Source: Mortierella sp. BCC40632
Taxonomy: Eukaryota > Mortierellomycota > Mortierellomycetes > Mortierellales > Mortierellaceae
Assembly: GCA_011634665.1 (NCBI GenBank)
Contig: WAEK01000003.1
Coordinates: forward strand, 390,501 to 454,500
Direction of reading: 5' to 3'
Length of the DNA stretch: 64,000 nucleotides
The notes under the pieces were generated by a model. That model was given only the letters and a program-made list of their open reading frames with translations. It did not search any database and was not told the DNA's origin. Below, in pieces: positions 11,041-23,724 of this stretch. Position numbers and translations under genes: made by a program. Position 1 is the stretch's first letter. The number at the start of each line of letters is the position of its first letter.

Positions 11041-14000
11041 CTAATCGTCCTCATCCATTGTAGGCAAATCAGCAGGCTTGATCAGACCTGGAATCCGAAG
11101 AGCTGCCTCTCTTTCCATCTTGCGTTTCGCCTCCAACTCTGCCTCACGTTCTTCCAAGAACAAATCATTCTGCTCAGCCTCCGTCGCTCCAAACTCGGTC
11201 AGTTGAATCAAAAAGTCGCGAAGATGAAGCTTGAACTTGTTGGGATCCCGATTCGTTTCAAACAGAGCCAATGTAAAAGTCTTGACTTGGGATCTAAATT
11301 GTCGTAATATAAAAAAAAAAAAAAAAAAAAAAATTGAGGAGGGCAAAGGTGAATATCTGTAAACCAAGCACCAGGTTGCAGGGATGCATAGAAGAAGAAT
11401 GACAGGCTAACTTACGGCTGGACGTGCGGGAAAGCATTCTGAAGAAGATTAGTCAAGTAATCGCGCACAAATTGTGCATTGGTCATATTCGGGTCAGTCA
11501 CTTGGGCCTGAGTGAAAAGTGGTGCCTGGACAGTTCCACTCTCGACCAAAAAGACGAGTCGTGACAAGAGTTGACTCTGGAGCTTGAAACCCAAAAAAAA
11601 AAAGTGGGGGGGAGAATGTCAAAAATCATACATATATCAGTTAACAACCTTTCATCGGCACAAGGCCAATTCTTTGTCCAGGGGAAAAAGACAAAAAAGT
11701 GTGTAGATCCAAACATACCACTCTTGTGATTGTTGTCAGTAAGGACAAAGAACACATCGTTCATCAGGTTGAGATAATAGGCCTGATAAAACTGATTTGC
11801 AGTCGTCGAATCACAAGTCGAAAAGTTGTTGATAAGGTCCAGGCAGATAGACAGACCAATGTCGGCAATATCTCGCATAGTATGCTTAAAGGCCCAGACA
11901 ATACTGTCCACAATAAGACGAAGTTGAGCTGGAGGGAGCTTCTGCAGAGCTGTTTACAGATCAAATAAGACAGGGTCAATACTGTTAGTGATGCCGGTGG
12001 TAGTTTGGGGCGCTTCTCGATTGAAGCAAAAAAAAAAAAAAAAAAAAAAAAATACAATTGAGGTGTACCTGGGAAGCAGCACTGCGTGATTGCCCGAACC
12101 AATTTGAAAAATCCAAGACGGTGATCTGGATACTCTGAAAAGTCCTTGTTAATCATGTTAAGAGTCACGTCGAAGACTGATTCAAGAATAATTGGAATCT
12201 TTTCGTTCAAAAGAGACTAGAAAAGGTACAGCAACATTTTTGTAAAATCGTGTCAGAACAACCATAATAATCTTTACACGTCAATAGAAGAAAATGTTCC
12301 AGCGCTGGGAATGAACAAGAGAAAAAAGTGTTACATAATGGCGAAGACAGGGGGTCAATCTTACTCCAAGCTTGGTGACGATGGTGCTCATCACACTAAG
12401 AACCTCGGCATCACGGGCTGGCTCGACATTACGCTGGTAATCACCCAGAACGGCCTCCAGAACTCCCGGAATGACCTTTTGTGCAACTTCCGTGAAATCA
12501 TCCGCCCGGCTAACATAGGTCTCGATCAGATGAAGAATATCCTTCTTGACCGTACGCATCTGACGAACACGCGGTGTGCGTAATGCAACAGGTCCTTGCC
12601 TGACAACACTGTCTGAAATCAACTGGCTCACTGCCTTGTACACACCGAGCAGATCGAGATAGATCCTTCCGAGTTGTGAAAAGAAGCCAGGTCCTATCGA
12701 ACTACAGGCCGCCACATTCGTCTTTAGTACATTGGCCAGAACCTTGAGGTTCTCTCCGTTTTCAAGATTGTGCAGACCCGCATTTGCTTGTTGCATGATA
12801 TTATCCCACTAGCAAAGTCAAGGAAGAGATCAATCATGTTAGCAGTGTAAATTACTATACCAGTTTACACAGTCATGGGATGGCGTTGAAAAAAGGACCT
12901 ACGTGTTGATTGGGCGTGGCCATGGCCTTTGCAATTAAGCGTTCTTGGATGGGACGATTTGGCTGAGCCGAGATCATATAGCCGATGGCTTCATAGAATG
13001 TGTGGATCTAATCAAGCAACGGTCGTTAAGTATACAGCACAAGGTAACGTAACGCGAGCTACACAGACTAATAAAGACAAGCTGCCATTGACTGTAGTTG
13101 TTTACCTGAGCAGGAGAAAGGTCGCTCGTGATACTTTCAAGAGTATCAAGAATCTCATCAACAAATGGCATAGCTTCCTGAGATTGCTGCATCACAAAGT
13201 GGCGACGGCATTTTTGGGAGATCTTGATAAAAGTATCGCAAGCCATGTCCTGAACACCATCGTGAGTCTCATGCATAAACTCAAAGAGTTTGTTGACGAC
13301 TGTCTTTAAGAATTTCCAATGGGCCTTCAAAAATCGTGGGTATTGGCCAACAATATACATGATGTTGGAAGCGACAACGGCCTTGTTGTCCTTGCCGCGC
13401 TTCATCTCACACAGACCCAAAAGCTCCTTGATGACTGTCACAAGGAATCGCTTTTCCAGTTCCTCATCTAACAAGGAAAAAATGAAGGGGAAGTGATGAG
13501 ATTCGGGTCAGAGCCTGTATTCTCGTCACTTGCAGATCTGAGAGGTAGCGCCAGAGTAGAATTAATTCCGCAAGATGATCCCAGCAATAAAAAAAAAACA
13601 TACTCATTGCACCCGAGATCGAGCCGATGGCCCAGCAGAGCTTGTTGAGGTTATTCCAGGACCACTCCGAGTTGTCGACTTGCTTCATCAACTTGTCCGA
13701 CATGATCATCTCCGTGTTCATGTAATCCAAGTGAGTGAGATAAATGAGAACCTCGCGCATAGACTTGTACAACGTGATAGTGTCGCTCTCCTTCATCACC
13801 TCTCGAACAATCTCTCCTTCGTCATTCTCAACAATCAAGACTTCCTCAGGCTTGACCATGCGCTCAATCATAACCACGCGCAACTGGATGAGGATATCCC
13901 TGTAAAAATTCTTGCGCAAGTTCATGTTTCCAACTGCAGAGCCAGGACCAAGGTTGAGCAGTGGGATATCCATCACAGGGAGTTGCTGGATCTCCTCGTA

Positions 14001-16504
14001 GAGCTCTGCCACCAACTTGGCCCAGTACTCCAAACAAATCTTGAAGATTTCGCGCTCCTCCACAAGAGAAATCTTGAGCAAGTACTGATGAGCTGCCAAA
14101 AGAGCATCCTTGTTCTGAGGGTTCTCAACAAGCTATAGGGATACGTGATACAGGTGTGAGGTTAGCACAAAAAAAGGAAAAAAGCAGGGGGGCATGAAAG
14201 GGCTCCAAAAGGCAATGATTTTTTGTTTTTTTGTTTTTTGTCTGGCAGTCAAAAAATACCTTGAGATGTGCTCCAAGGAATCCAGTGAGGAAGAGTGCCA
14301 ATGCCTGGATGTACTGCTGCTCATCATCGTTCGCATTCTCGTACATTTCAGCAATATCTATCGCATCAGAAGTATTATAGCACCAGTTAGCACATACTAC
14401 ATACGCATGAGATAAAAAAAAAAAAAGTACCTCCATCCAAAGGAATGGTCTTGGCAACCGAATTCATCACAATGTTGAAAAGGATAACAAATCGGTCGTT
14501 ATATTCTGCGACAACAGAAAGACATCCGATTTCAGTCAGGCACCTCAATGTAACGTTGCGGAACTGAGGAACATCGAGGAACTATTTTTGGATGGAAAAG
14601 GAATCATGTTTGAGAAAGAGGTTCTATCATTCCTCCCAGCATCGGTCATCAATGCAAACAACCAATAAAAAAAAAAAAAAAAAAAAGTTTCGTACCCGTG
14701 TGCGAAGAGTCTCTACAAGGTTGGTCTCAAAGATGTATCCAAGAGGAATCCAGTTCAAGAATCGCAAAAGAGTGTTGAGGGTGGCCCTGATCAGACTTGG
14801 CTTGTTAGCCTTCTGAAGGACTTCACTGCAAAGTTGAAAGATCTCTGAAAACTCGCCGCACATGGAATTCTTCAAGTTCTTGGTCTTGACCTGAGTCATT
14901 TGCTCCGCCGAGAAATCGAAAATCTCCTCGCTGCATAGTTGAGACAAGAGCGGGCTGATTAGAAGATCTGTAAGGCAAAAAATAACTGAAACTCGTTTGT
15001 GGATGGTCCAAGTCCAGGACTTGAGGAGAGGGTGGGTGGGGGGAAATCCGGACACAAGCACAGGCACACATACCTTAGCAACTTGAGAATAATCATATTG
15101 TTCTCACACAGTGACAAGTTCGACTTGCTCGATACAACAATCTCTGGAATGAATCCTGGCCAGGCATGAGGCCACTCCTGCTTGAGAATCTAGAGTATTT
15201 TTTTTTTGTTCCCAAGTAAACGACTTGAGTCTCCAAGCATTTTTTTTTCCGATCCATATCTCAAACCAATATTACTAATTCTCTCTTTTTTTTTTTTCCT
15301 TGTTTCAATTGTGAATCGAGAATATGTTGTCCCGGTCCTTACCTGCACAAGGACAAGATTGAGTTTGTTGATGAAGGTCTTTTCGCGAACAAGTGTTGCT
15401 TCATCTGATGACATTTTGACAATCAGTCCAACAACATAGTTTCGAATTCCTGTTGATGAAAAAGTCGAAGAGAAACACAGCGAGTACATTTGCTATGTTA
15501 GTTGTTTGACAAAGACAAAAAAAAAAAAAAAAAAAAAAAAGAGAGAGAGAAAGAATTGCCGGAAAGCATTTCAAAAAGTATCCTTCTCAATGCCCTTTAC
15601 CTTGGCATTGCTCGGGTGGTAGCAACTTCCATCTGGTTTGGACCAGTTTCTCCAAAATAGTGAGAGCAAGGTACTATGGTCAAACGGATCTCGTTTCAAA
15701 AAATTAGAAATTATGCAATAACCACAATAGTCAGAACTTTCTTTTTTTTTTTTTTTTTTTTTTTTTTGTAAGACTAGTCCAGGCAGCCCTACCTTGGTTT
15801 GTGGGACCTTGGATCGGTCCAAGATGACATCTGCCCGCCTCCAAGCATCAGGATGTTCCTGGAACTGGGTCAGAACCTGCTGGGCAAGTTTATGCTAATA
15901 ATGCCCCCCATCAAATAGAACAAATTGAACAAATAGTTTGTTGTAATCATTGGCCACAAAAAAAAAAAAAAAAAATACAATGACACAGGAATGGTTAGAT
16001 AGATCTTTCTCAAGGGGTGAGAGAGTCATGCAGTTTTTGAGTCGAGGTGTCCTGAGTTTCTGAGTAGAACAAAAATGGGAGTTGGGAAAAGAGCGCAGAA
16101 AAAGAGAAGAGAAGGGGGGGAGGAGAGAGAGAGCAGGGCCAGGACCTGGTCCAGGCCATTCAGAAAGGAGGTATTGCGTCTTCTCGACCAGTCCAGATGA
16201 GTGTCTGTCTGTGCATTTCCGCAAGCTATCCATCTTTCCCATACCCCGCCGTTGTGTCCACTCCCTGAAAGGAAAAAGTGGGGGCCAAAACAAAACGAAA
16301 GAGAGAAAAAAAAAAAAAAAAAAAAAAAAAAAGGGAAAGCCAGTCGAATTCAGCCTTTCCAAGATACTCTCCAAGGGAAGCTAGGAATAAAAATCAAAGT
16401 CCATCCAATTCTGTTCCAGTTTGTCCAGCTTGCCCAACCTGTCCCAGTTTAGAAAGTGTCATTCAAAAAGGAGAATAAAAAGAGAGAAAGAGAGAAAGAG
16501 AGAA

Positions 16505-16564
<60 letters not shown>

Positions 16565-16959
16565 TTTTGTCCAGACTTGGAAGGAGGATGTTGGAGCTAC
16601 TGACAGAGACTTACGTCTGGTCCTGTGCCACTGAAGAATGCCTGGACAATGCGATCGAGCAAGTCGACATCCAGTTCGCAGTTAAAGTCAAGAATCGCCT
16701 ACATGGACAGCAAGAAGATGAGAGCAGGTAAATCAGATGAGCTATTCCTTTTTTTTTTTTATTATTATTATTTTTGCAGGACAGGGGAAGAAAGAAGGAA
16801 CTCTGCAGCCTCCCCTTTCTTCTAATGTCAGGGCAAATGACTTTCATGCAGGTGGTGCGCGAGGGAGTCCAGAGAGATTGAGTCGAAAAAAAAAAAAAAA
16901 AAAAAAAAGGGCAAATGTTGAAGGGAGTAAGGAAAGGTTGTTGAGTATTGTACCTCCAT
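11041..16959 (-). CDS. XPO1: Exportin-1 (CRM1), nuclear export receptor
   Basis: RanGTP-dependent karyopherin that exports leucine-rich-NES cargo, pre-ribosomes and snRNA. Seventeen exons were traced by phase and similarity: 16959-16954, 16698-16615, 15894-15793, 15673-15601, 15449-15343, 15189-15074, 14930-14696, 14581-14431, 14357-14260, 14132-13604, 13467-13106, 13007-12903, 12808-12365, 12216-12069, 11949-11719, 11590-11416, 11293-11041. The product is about 1072 aa, against 1071 in human. It starts MEAILDFN; the importin-beta N region, the conserved YETHLD-type HEAT repeats and the NES-groove block [14 protein letters not shown] (Cys520) are intact. The C-terminus has [10 protein letters not shown] and an acidic end MDEDD. 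One junction (exon 15 to 16) is in frame only with a GG instead of AG acceptor. All the other introns are GT-AG, many with long T tracts on the sense strand. Confidence 0.97.
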
Positions 16960-17456
16960 GATATCTCGAGTCGTGTACAAGATCCTCAACGAACGGATCA
17001 GCGGTGCGATGGTTCGACAAAGGAGAAATGAGAGAAAAAGAATAAGAGAACAAAGCAAGTCGATTGTGTGTTCCCATGAACCCAAAAAATACCAGGTCCC
17101 CCTCCCCTCCCCTCGCGCGTCACATTGATCGGGTTTTTTTTTCTGGCCAGGGATCCGCCGTTTCTTGGTCACGTTGTCCTGAGGGCTTTTGATGTTCATG
17201 CCATCTGATTCATTGCCTTTTTTTTACCTTTAGAATCCTTCTCCTTCTTTCCTTTCCTGATTCGTAGGACTCCTCCCCTTCTCCTTTGGCCTCTGTTGAG
17301 TGCAGAAGCAATAGTAATGCTCGTTGGGTGGCCAGGTGGTGGCAGGTACACAAAATGGCTGTGCCTTCCCCCCCCCCCTCTCGACGCAGCATTGGAGAAC
17401 AGGAAACAATGGCTTGATACTGGGCGCCCAACACTGGCACTGTTTTTATTACGCAT
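16960..17456. other. Spacer between XPO1 start and ATG22-like stop
   Basis: Promoter and 5' UTR side of XPO1, and 3' end of the Atg22-like gene (both minus strand). It contains short T runs at 17135 and 17217 and a C11 run near 17370. No gene seen. Confidence 0.55.
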
Positions 17457-19620
17457 TCACGCAGATGATAAAAGCCTCTCATATTCATCGCCCTGATCTA
17501 CTGTTCCAGCATCCTGGGCTGCTGCAAGTTCCCTGGATGCCTTGTCAGCGTCCTGTCTTCCTTTTTCCATGTCCACACCAAAGTAAACGATTGGAATGGG
17601 TAAGCTGAGCAGCACCAGGAGAAAGATGAAAGCATAGCGAATATCATGTGTAAGGTCTGTGATGGCTGCCACTGCTAAAGGCCCAAGCCAGCTGCTGCCC
17701 TTGTCTGTAATGGCATAAAGTCCAAAAAACTCGGATTCTCGTCCTCGAGGGATGAGATCAGCAAACATTGACCGACAGAAGCTTTTGAGACAAAAGAGGA
17801 AGGACGTGCAAGAAAAGTTAGAACAAATATAAAAAAAAATGAACAAATGAATTTGTTTCAGTAACAGATCGCTAAACCAAGGTTTCCATACCTTTGAACT
17901 GCACCTATCAAGAATCCAAAGTACATCGCCAATGCAAACAGCTCTTCTGCTGTAGAGAGGTGTGGGAAGAAAGGAAGGAGAAGGCCAAGGACACCATACA
18001 GGGGAACCATAACAAGCAAAACGAGCAATAAAAGCACCATCTGCTTTTGGTTCAGCTTGAACACTTTTTGGATTCTCGGGAAGAAAAGTGTCCCAAGGAG
18101 AGCACAGATGGGCGTAGTCAGTGAGAGAAGGATCAGCTGAGTCTGAGGGAGTCGGAGCGAGGTCTTTGCAAAAAGTAGCGCCACATTTGTGATGCTGGTG
18201 TAGCCGTCTGACAAGAAGAACCAGGCGACTAGGAACCTGAATGTACTAGGTAGTTGACTCGCTTGGACGATCGTATTCTTTACTCGCGACCATGAGTAAA
18301 ACACATACTGTGATGCCACCCATAATGATCCTCGTTTGGCTCCAGAGTCCCCAAGTCGTAACTCTCGTCCTGGTCGTTGCTTCAGCCATACACCTGCCAA
18401 TCCTGTAAAAACAATCCACCAAAGGCCCGAAAGAAAAATACCAAGCTTCAAGGACCGAGACGAAGACTTGTCAAGGTACGATATGTAGAGACATACAAGT
18501 AACAACAGGATGCCTCCAAAGTATCCGCTTGCAAAACCTCTCGCGCTGATCTGGCCCATGATTTGTGCCTTTTCCTCGTTCAGTTGGCTTTTGGATGTTA
18601 AAAGTCGCGCCTTCTTTTGAGCCAAGTCGCTTCCGGCAGTGCCTTGGTCCCGCTCTGCTGTGTTATTGCTGTCTTGCTCGGTTGGTCCTGCTGCGCCAGG
18701 GAGTAAAGCTGCACTTTCGGATTCGGCAATGGTGATATCGTCAATCTCCCCTCCCGAGTACGAGTTGATCTCGTTCTCGAGAGCCTGCACTTGGTCATTT
18801 TTCTTTCGGATATGTTCAATATTTCGGACAAGCAGTGGCAAATACGCATTGAAACACACGAATCCCGCTCCAAAGGACACATTGGCAATTACGCTAAGTA
18901 AACCAGCCAATCCAACCCATGGCACGGCACCAATAAGCATTGTCGCTGTCGCTCCAACAATCGAGAAGATGATGAGCTGCTTCTTTCGATAGGATCCATA
19001 ATCAGCCATCGAGCTTATGGAAACTACAGTCAGTGCCTAGTTTCGAACCATCCAAGCGTGAAAAGGGCATCAACATGTCAGCAAAGTGGCGTACATCCTA
19101 TAGTATGATCTGTCTAAACTGCATTGCGTCAGCTCTTGAGCTCTCCAGACCACCACATTCCGAACCTGGAGGAAGACTGCCAGTGAAGTCAAGTAGAGAA
19201 CAAAGGAAGCCGTATCGATTTCGATTTGACCAAAAGAAATCATACAACGAGGTTTGCTGGCATCAGTCATAGTTGAGTTTGTTGGTGAATTGCAAGGCTC
19301 ATTGGTTCCATAGAGATGTCCTTGCTCCGAAGCGAGTGCTTCGAGAGTAATGGGAATAAAGCTCGTCATAGCAACCTAGCAAGGCAAAAAAAAAAAAACA
19401 AGAAACAAAAAACAAAAAACAATACATTGGCACAGGGACAGGGACAGGTATTCATAGTCTCAGCAAAGTATCATTGTCATGATGTCGCCACAGTTTGTTC
19501 AAAGTTGCCTTGAATTACCACGACATACGCCTCGACGGCGAACGCAAAGCTGTACCATGCCCAAATCTCTCTCTTTGTTGTCACTGGCTCCAGCGGAGCG
19601 GGAGAGAATGTAACGCGCAT
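17457..19620 (-). CDS. ATG22: Atg22-like vacuolar amino-acid effluxer (major facilitator fold)
   Basis: Atg22 proteins export amino acids from the vacuole after autophagy. Four exons (19620-19519, 19375-19166, 19036-17892, 17781-17457) join in phase to 593 aa. The opening block EPVTTKREIWAWYSFAFAVE and the first-repeat motif ALTVVSISSMADYGSYRKK are family hallmarks. The middle carries a cytosolic S/E/N-rich loop (about residues 200-260), and the second half has the SFCRSMFADLIPRGRESEFFGLYAITDKGSSWLGP signature (given here in two parts across an intron at SF). Roughly 12 hydrophobic segments are seen. The acidic/polar tail ends YERLLSSA. The acceptor for exon 3 is the upstream CTAG at 19037; the nearer TGTAG would break the frame. 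The gene is divergent from METTL16 with 1 kb between starts. Confidence 0.92.
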
Positions 19621-20619
19621 TGTGTTGACCCAAGGGGGCCGATGCTGGCAAGTGGATGGTAGCGCTGCTGGTCGGTGTTGATCGGATTTCCCGGGCTGAT
19701 TAAGGAGAAGTTTGAGATGAGACGAGAAGTGAAGAGAGGGGAGGGGAGGGTCAAGGCGAAAAGAAGAGAAAAGGGTCAAGCCCACAATTATCTTCCAGGT
19801 CAGATGCCTCTTGCCAATAAAGACACCGCAACGCGCAGCCAGGAGGCTTTTTTGACCTACAATGGCCCCAAGAGCATTGCTCGTACTCTCTGATATGATT
19901 TCATTGGATATTGGTTTTTTTTTTTTTCTTTTTCTTTTTCTTTTTATTGACTGATCTTTCTGTCTCGCCTTCACACTCTTTACTACTACACTATCTCAAC
20001 CCAAAGACAAAAAAAAAAAACAAAAGAAAAAAATGTGAAGCGCTCAGAATTATAAAGTTGTGCATCCATCCGACATCGCACGGTGGCGGCCGGGTATTCA
20101 GTGCTTGACTCTATTGTGATCATCATAGCTTCACGAAAAAATGAAAAGGGAATGGATGGAAAGGGGAAAGTAAAGGGAACGGGGACTCGAGAAACTAGAA
20201 CCGCCTCCCACACTCAAACTAAACAAAGAAAAAAACCACACCAGTTGATCCAAATAGTTGATCTCACTCTGCTTTATTTTGTCATCCATTTGGGAGCGTC
20301 TGTCATCAATACCTACGGAGAACGTGTGCCTAATGGGGTAGTGTTGAGGAAAAAGTGGATAGGTGAAAGGGTCGAGGGTGTGTGGGCGAAAGGAGGAAGA
20401 GAAAGGAAAGGGTAGGTGGAGGAAAGGAAGGTGGAGGAGAGAAGGAGGAAGAGAACAAAACAACTGTTCGATGAAAATTTTTATATGTGATGATGAGTTT
20501 GACTCCGATCAAGACCCTTAAGATTTGCCTACCTCCATCCTTTGATAGGCGGAGTGTCGACTCGTCGATGAGAAGCATCATTCATACCCCTCCTCCCCCT
20601 CACCTAACATCGCGACAGA
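19621..20619. promoter_or_regulatory. Divergent promoter region ATG22-like / METTL16-like
   Basis: 999 bp between the two start codons. Contains T12 near 19914-19930, A11 near 20010-20020 and purine-rich runs at 20150-20180 and 20390-20455. No TATA box is obvious and no further gene is seen. Confidence 0.5.
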
Positions 20620-22928
20620 ATGGCGAAGCGAAAGTTGGACACGACATCCGGTGGCAATCCCGGAATGCATCCCTCCAACCCGTACTTCAACAATCCCCCC
20701 AATTTTCTCAAACTTGCTGAGCAATATCCTGCCTTCAAGCCGTAGTATGATATCTGGTCTTTTCCTTGAATGGTGGCGACTCAAAATGTGGCTGGCCCGC
20801 TCGGGAGAAGCTTAGAAGAAATAATAATAATACCCATGGTCTCGTGGTTTGCTTCTAGTGTTTACACCAAGAGTGTAGAAGACGATATCCTTTTGGATTC
20901 TAGGACGAATAGCAAAGGATTCATAAACTTTCGTGATCCAAACGCCCTGCGGTAAAAAGCGAAGCTGCCATTCAAGTACAATGTCAAACACTTATCCATT
21001 CTGCCAAAGCAAGGTCTTAATCTTTAAACTACATGGATTATGTAGAGAACTGACCTACACTCTACTAAAGAACGACTTTTCGATCGATCTGGAAATCCCG
21101 CTCGATTCGCTTTGCCCAGCAGTAAGTGGCGGTCTGTTGACATGGCTCCTCTCCACAAAAGATACTAGGAAGCTTGAATCACAAACTAAAAAGCGTAATT
21201 TTTGGATCTTAGGTGCCGAATCGCGTCAACTACATATGTTGGATAGAGGATGTGATTCGATGCAAGGGCCCTGAAAGAGAAGTAACGGGCATAGACATGT
21301 AATATCTTCTTGTCATGAGGACATGCTAGAAGCTCTTTCGGAACACACCCAATGAATAGAGTTGCTAACAAAGATCCTTGGACATCAGTGGCACAGGGGT
21401 ATCGTGCATTTACCCATTGCTGGGGTGTCGACGGAATACGAATTGGAAAATGGTTGGAACAGGTACGGCCTACGCTCAGCAAAGTATAGAGCTTGTCTTT
21501 TATGCGCCTGACGTGTAGCCATGTCTTCTTACAACTTCTCATGCCTTCCATCGAAGCCAGACATCGACAGTCGTTCAATATCGTTTGCTCTCAAGAACGT
21601 TCGCTTAAACAAACTAGAAGATCGCATATCGATCGTAACAAATGACTCGGGGAAGGCATTCCCAGATTGTTTATTCAATGATGACAAAAGGTAATCGTGG
21701 CGCATGCGTACAAAGGCAAAAGGCTGCTTGGGTGATTGCTTGAACAAATTCTTATCTGACTGATTCACGTCCCAGATACGAGTTCTCAATGTGTAATCCT
21801 CCATTCTATGATGACGAAAAGGATATCCAAGAGAGTCTTGAGATAAAGGAGGAGCTTCCATCTGGCGTGTGCCAAGGCACGCAAAATGAAATGATTACTA
21901 CCGGAGGTGAGGTCCAATTCGTAAAGCAGATGGTGGACGAGAGTGCCTTGCTTCAAGGAAAGATAAGGTAAAAGTCTGTCCACTCTTGAATAGCAAGCAT
22001 GAACAGCAGTTTCTTAAGTTTTAAACGACATTACTCATTCTTCTATTGTAGATGGTATTCCAGTATGCTTGGCAAAAGAAGTTCCTTAGACAAAGTAGTG
22101 GCCTACCTCAAACAGAAAACGGTAAGGAGAGTAGACATCTCGATTTTACAAGTGTCTTGCATGTCGATCCCACTCTTTGACAAAAGCTTTCTTCTTTACA
22201 GATCTCCAATTACACTCTGACCACATTTCATCAAGGTCGCACGACTCGCTGGGCAATTGCATGGTCATTTCTGGGAGAGCGTTCATCGGAAGTAAGTGAG
22301 CGTACCAGTCTGTCCGAGCTGAAAAGTTGGCTATATATGGATAAAGACCTTATTAATCCAAGTTTGTGCTCTGTAGTCATCCGCGCAGCATGCTCCAAGA
22401 AAGATGGCTAAATTAGCTGCTCCTACCCCAGTTCTATCCTTTCTGGCGCAAAGACTCTCATTGAGAGACCTTGCAGACCGTCTAAAGCTAATATTTGATG
22501 ACCTCTGCATCGAGTATGAGCTGGATACTGAAAGTGACCAAAGCATTGTCTTTCTCTGCCAAGCAAGAAGAAACACTTGGTCCCGAGCAGCAAGGAGAGC
22601 GAAAGCAAGAACAAAGGAGATGCAGGGATCAGAGAATCTTGACGGGAGTTCGGCCTCAATGACTTCTATGGAAAACTTATCTTTGCCGGAAGTGGTATTA
22701 AGGTTCAGCGCTACTCTTTCTAGAGTTGGCCTGGTTACGGGAGAAAAACCTGAAAGCGACACACTGACTCCAAACAAGAATAACTCTCTATCAGACTCCA
22801 AGGTCGATCTTACATGGACCTTTGGTCAAGAGCGAGCACTCTTCGAGTCTTGCTTTTTGCACCTTCGTTCAAGGCTCCAGGAACCTTTACAACGTCGTAC
22901 TTTCCACGATATCACAAAGGACGAGTAA
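20620..22928 (+). CDS. METTL16-type RNA N6-adenosine methyltransferase
   Basis: Probably methylates adenosine in U6 snRNA, as human METTL16 and fission yeast Mtl16 do. Ten exons (20620-20741, 20859-20951, 21046-21121, 21213-21298, 21389-21462, 21561-21690, 21776-21967, 22052-22121, 22202-22291, 22377-22928) give 494 aa. It starts MAKRKLDTTS; then NPPNFLKLAEQYPAFKP, FINFRDPNALR, the SAM-binding DIGTGVSCIYPLLG, and the catalytic MCNPPFYDD (NPPF at residues 201-204). WYSSMLGKRSSL and FHQGRTTRWAIAWSF complete the methyltransferase domain. The C-terminal part (from about residue 310) matches the vertebrate VCR only loosely, if at all. Intron phases are consistent throughout and all are GT-AG. Confidence 0.93.
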
Positions 22929-23724
22929 ACGTTGTAGTTTCGCATAGTAACCAATACCATGAATGTGCAGAAGTTTGGAACCAACCAAGGGGACTGCTGT
23001 TCCTTGGAAAGTGTGCTCTGTGGGCTGTACCCTGGTAAATCCTTCATCCAGACTGTGATGTACCGCGGGCTTGCTGATTCTTTTCTTAGAACCTTCTTCT
23101 TTGAAGCCGCGGAGTCTTCCATTCATGACAGCCATATTTGAAAAAAGGCGAATCCAACGCTTGGTTAGACTTGTACAAGTCGGTAGTATTCGCCATGGTC
23201 ATATTTATGAGGCAACAAAAGTCAATTGCTAGCATAACAGGGGTTCCCTTGCTTAGTTTGCTCTCCTCATCATACACTAGCCCTAAAATTCTGTTTTGAC
23301 CACCATGGCTACAGGATCCTGCTTGGTCTCCATCGGCGGGATTTTCCCCTCTTGCAGTCCGTTTATGCACCAGGGCTACCGCCTGTCCTTTAGCTGGCAG
23401 CCGTTAGATTGAGGCATATCTGAGAGGATACACCATCCACTTCACTCTGGCCTTAACAGCGCCACGGATATTTGTTCGGCAGCCGCCTCTGTCTCATCTC
23501 GTGTCGTCTTTGCGTGCAAGACTAGAGGGAGAGAAAGCGGCAAGCTTGCCGCCCAAAAGTGAAAATTGATTTGACGAAATTGAGACTGCCTAAATTTAAC
23601 CCAATGTTGCGGGTTCGTGTGCAACGCTCTCCCCCATTTCGACCATCGACTTTCCTCTCGGACCCATCATCTCCATTTTTGCTGTCAGTTCATTTCTTCT
23701 TGCAGACCTCGATAATTACAAGAC
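22929..23724. other. Spacer METTL16-like to SH3-EH gene
   Basis: 796 bp, both neighbours on plus. It holds the 3' UTR of METTL16 and the promoter of the SH3-EH gene. Base composition is even and simple repeats are nearly absent, unlike most spacers here. No conserved frame is recognised. Confidence 0.55.

Noticed and set aside
19023..19166. Apparent frameshift in the Atg22-like gene between exon 2 and exon 3
   Set aside because: Using the upstream CTAG acceptor at 19037 gives ALTVVSISSMADYG in phase, so no break or odd splice site is needed.
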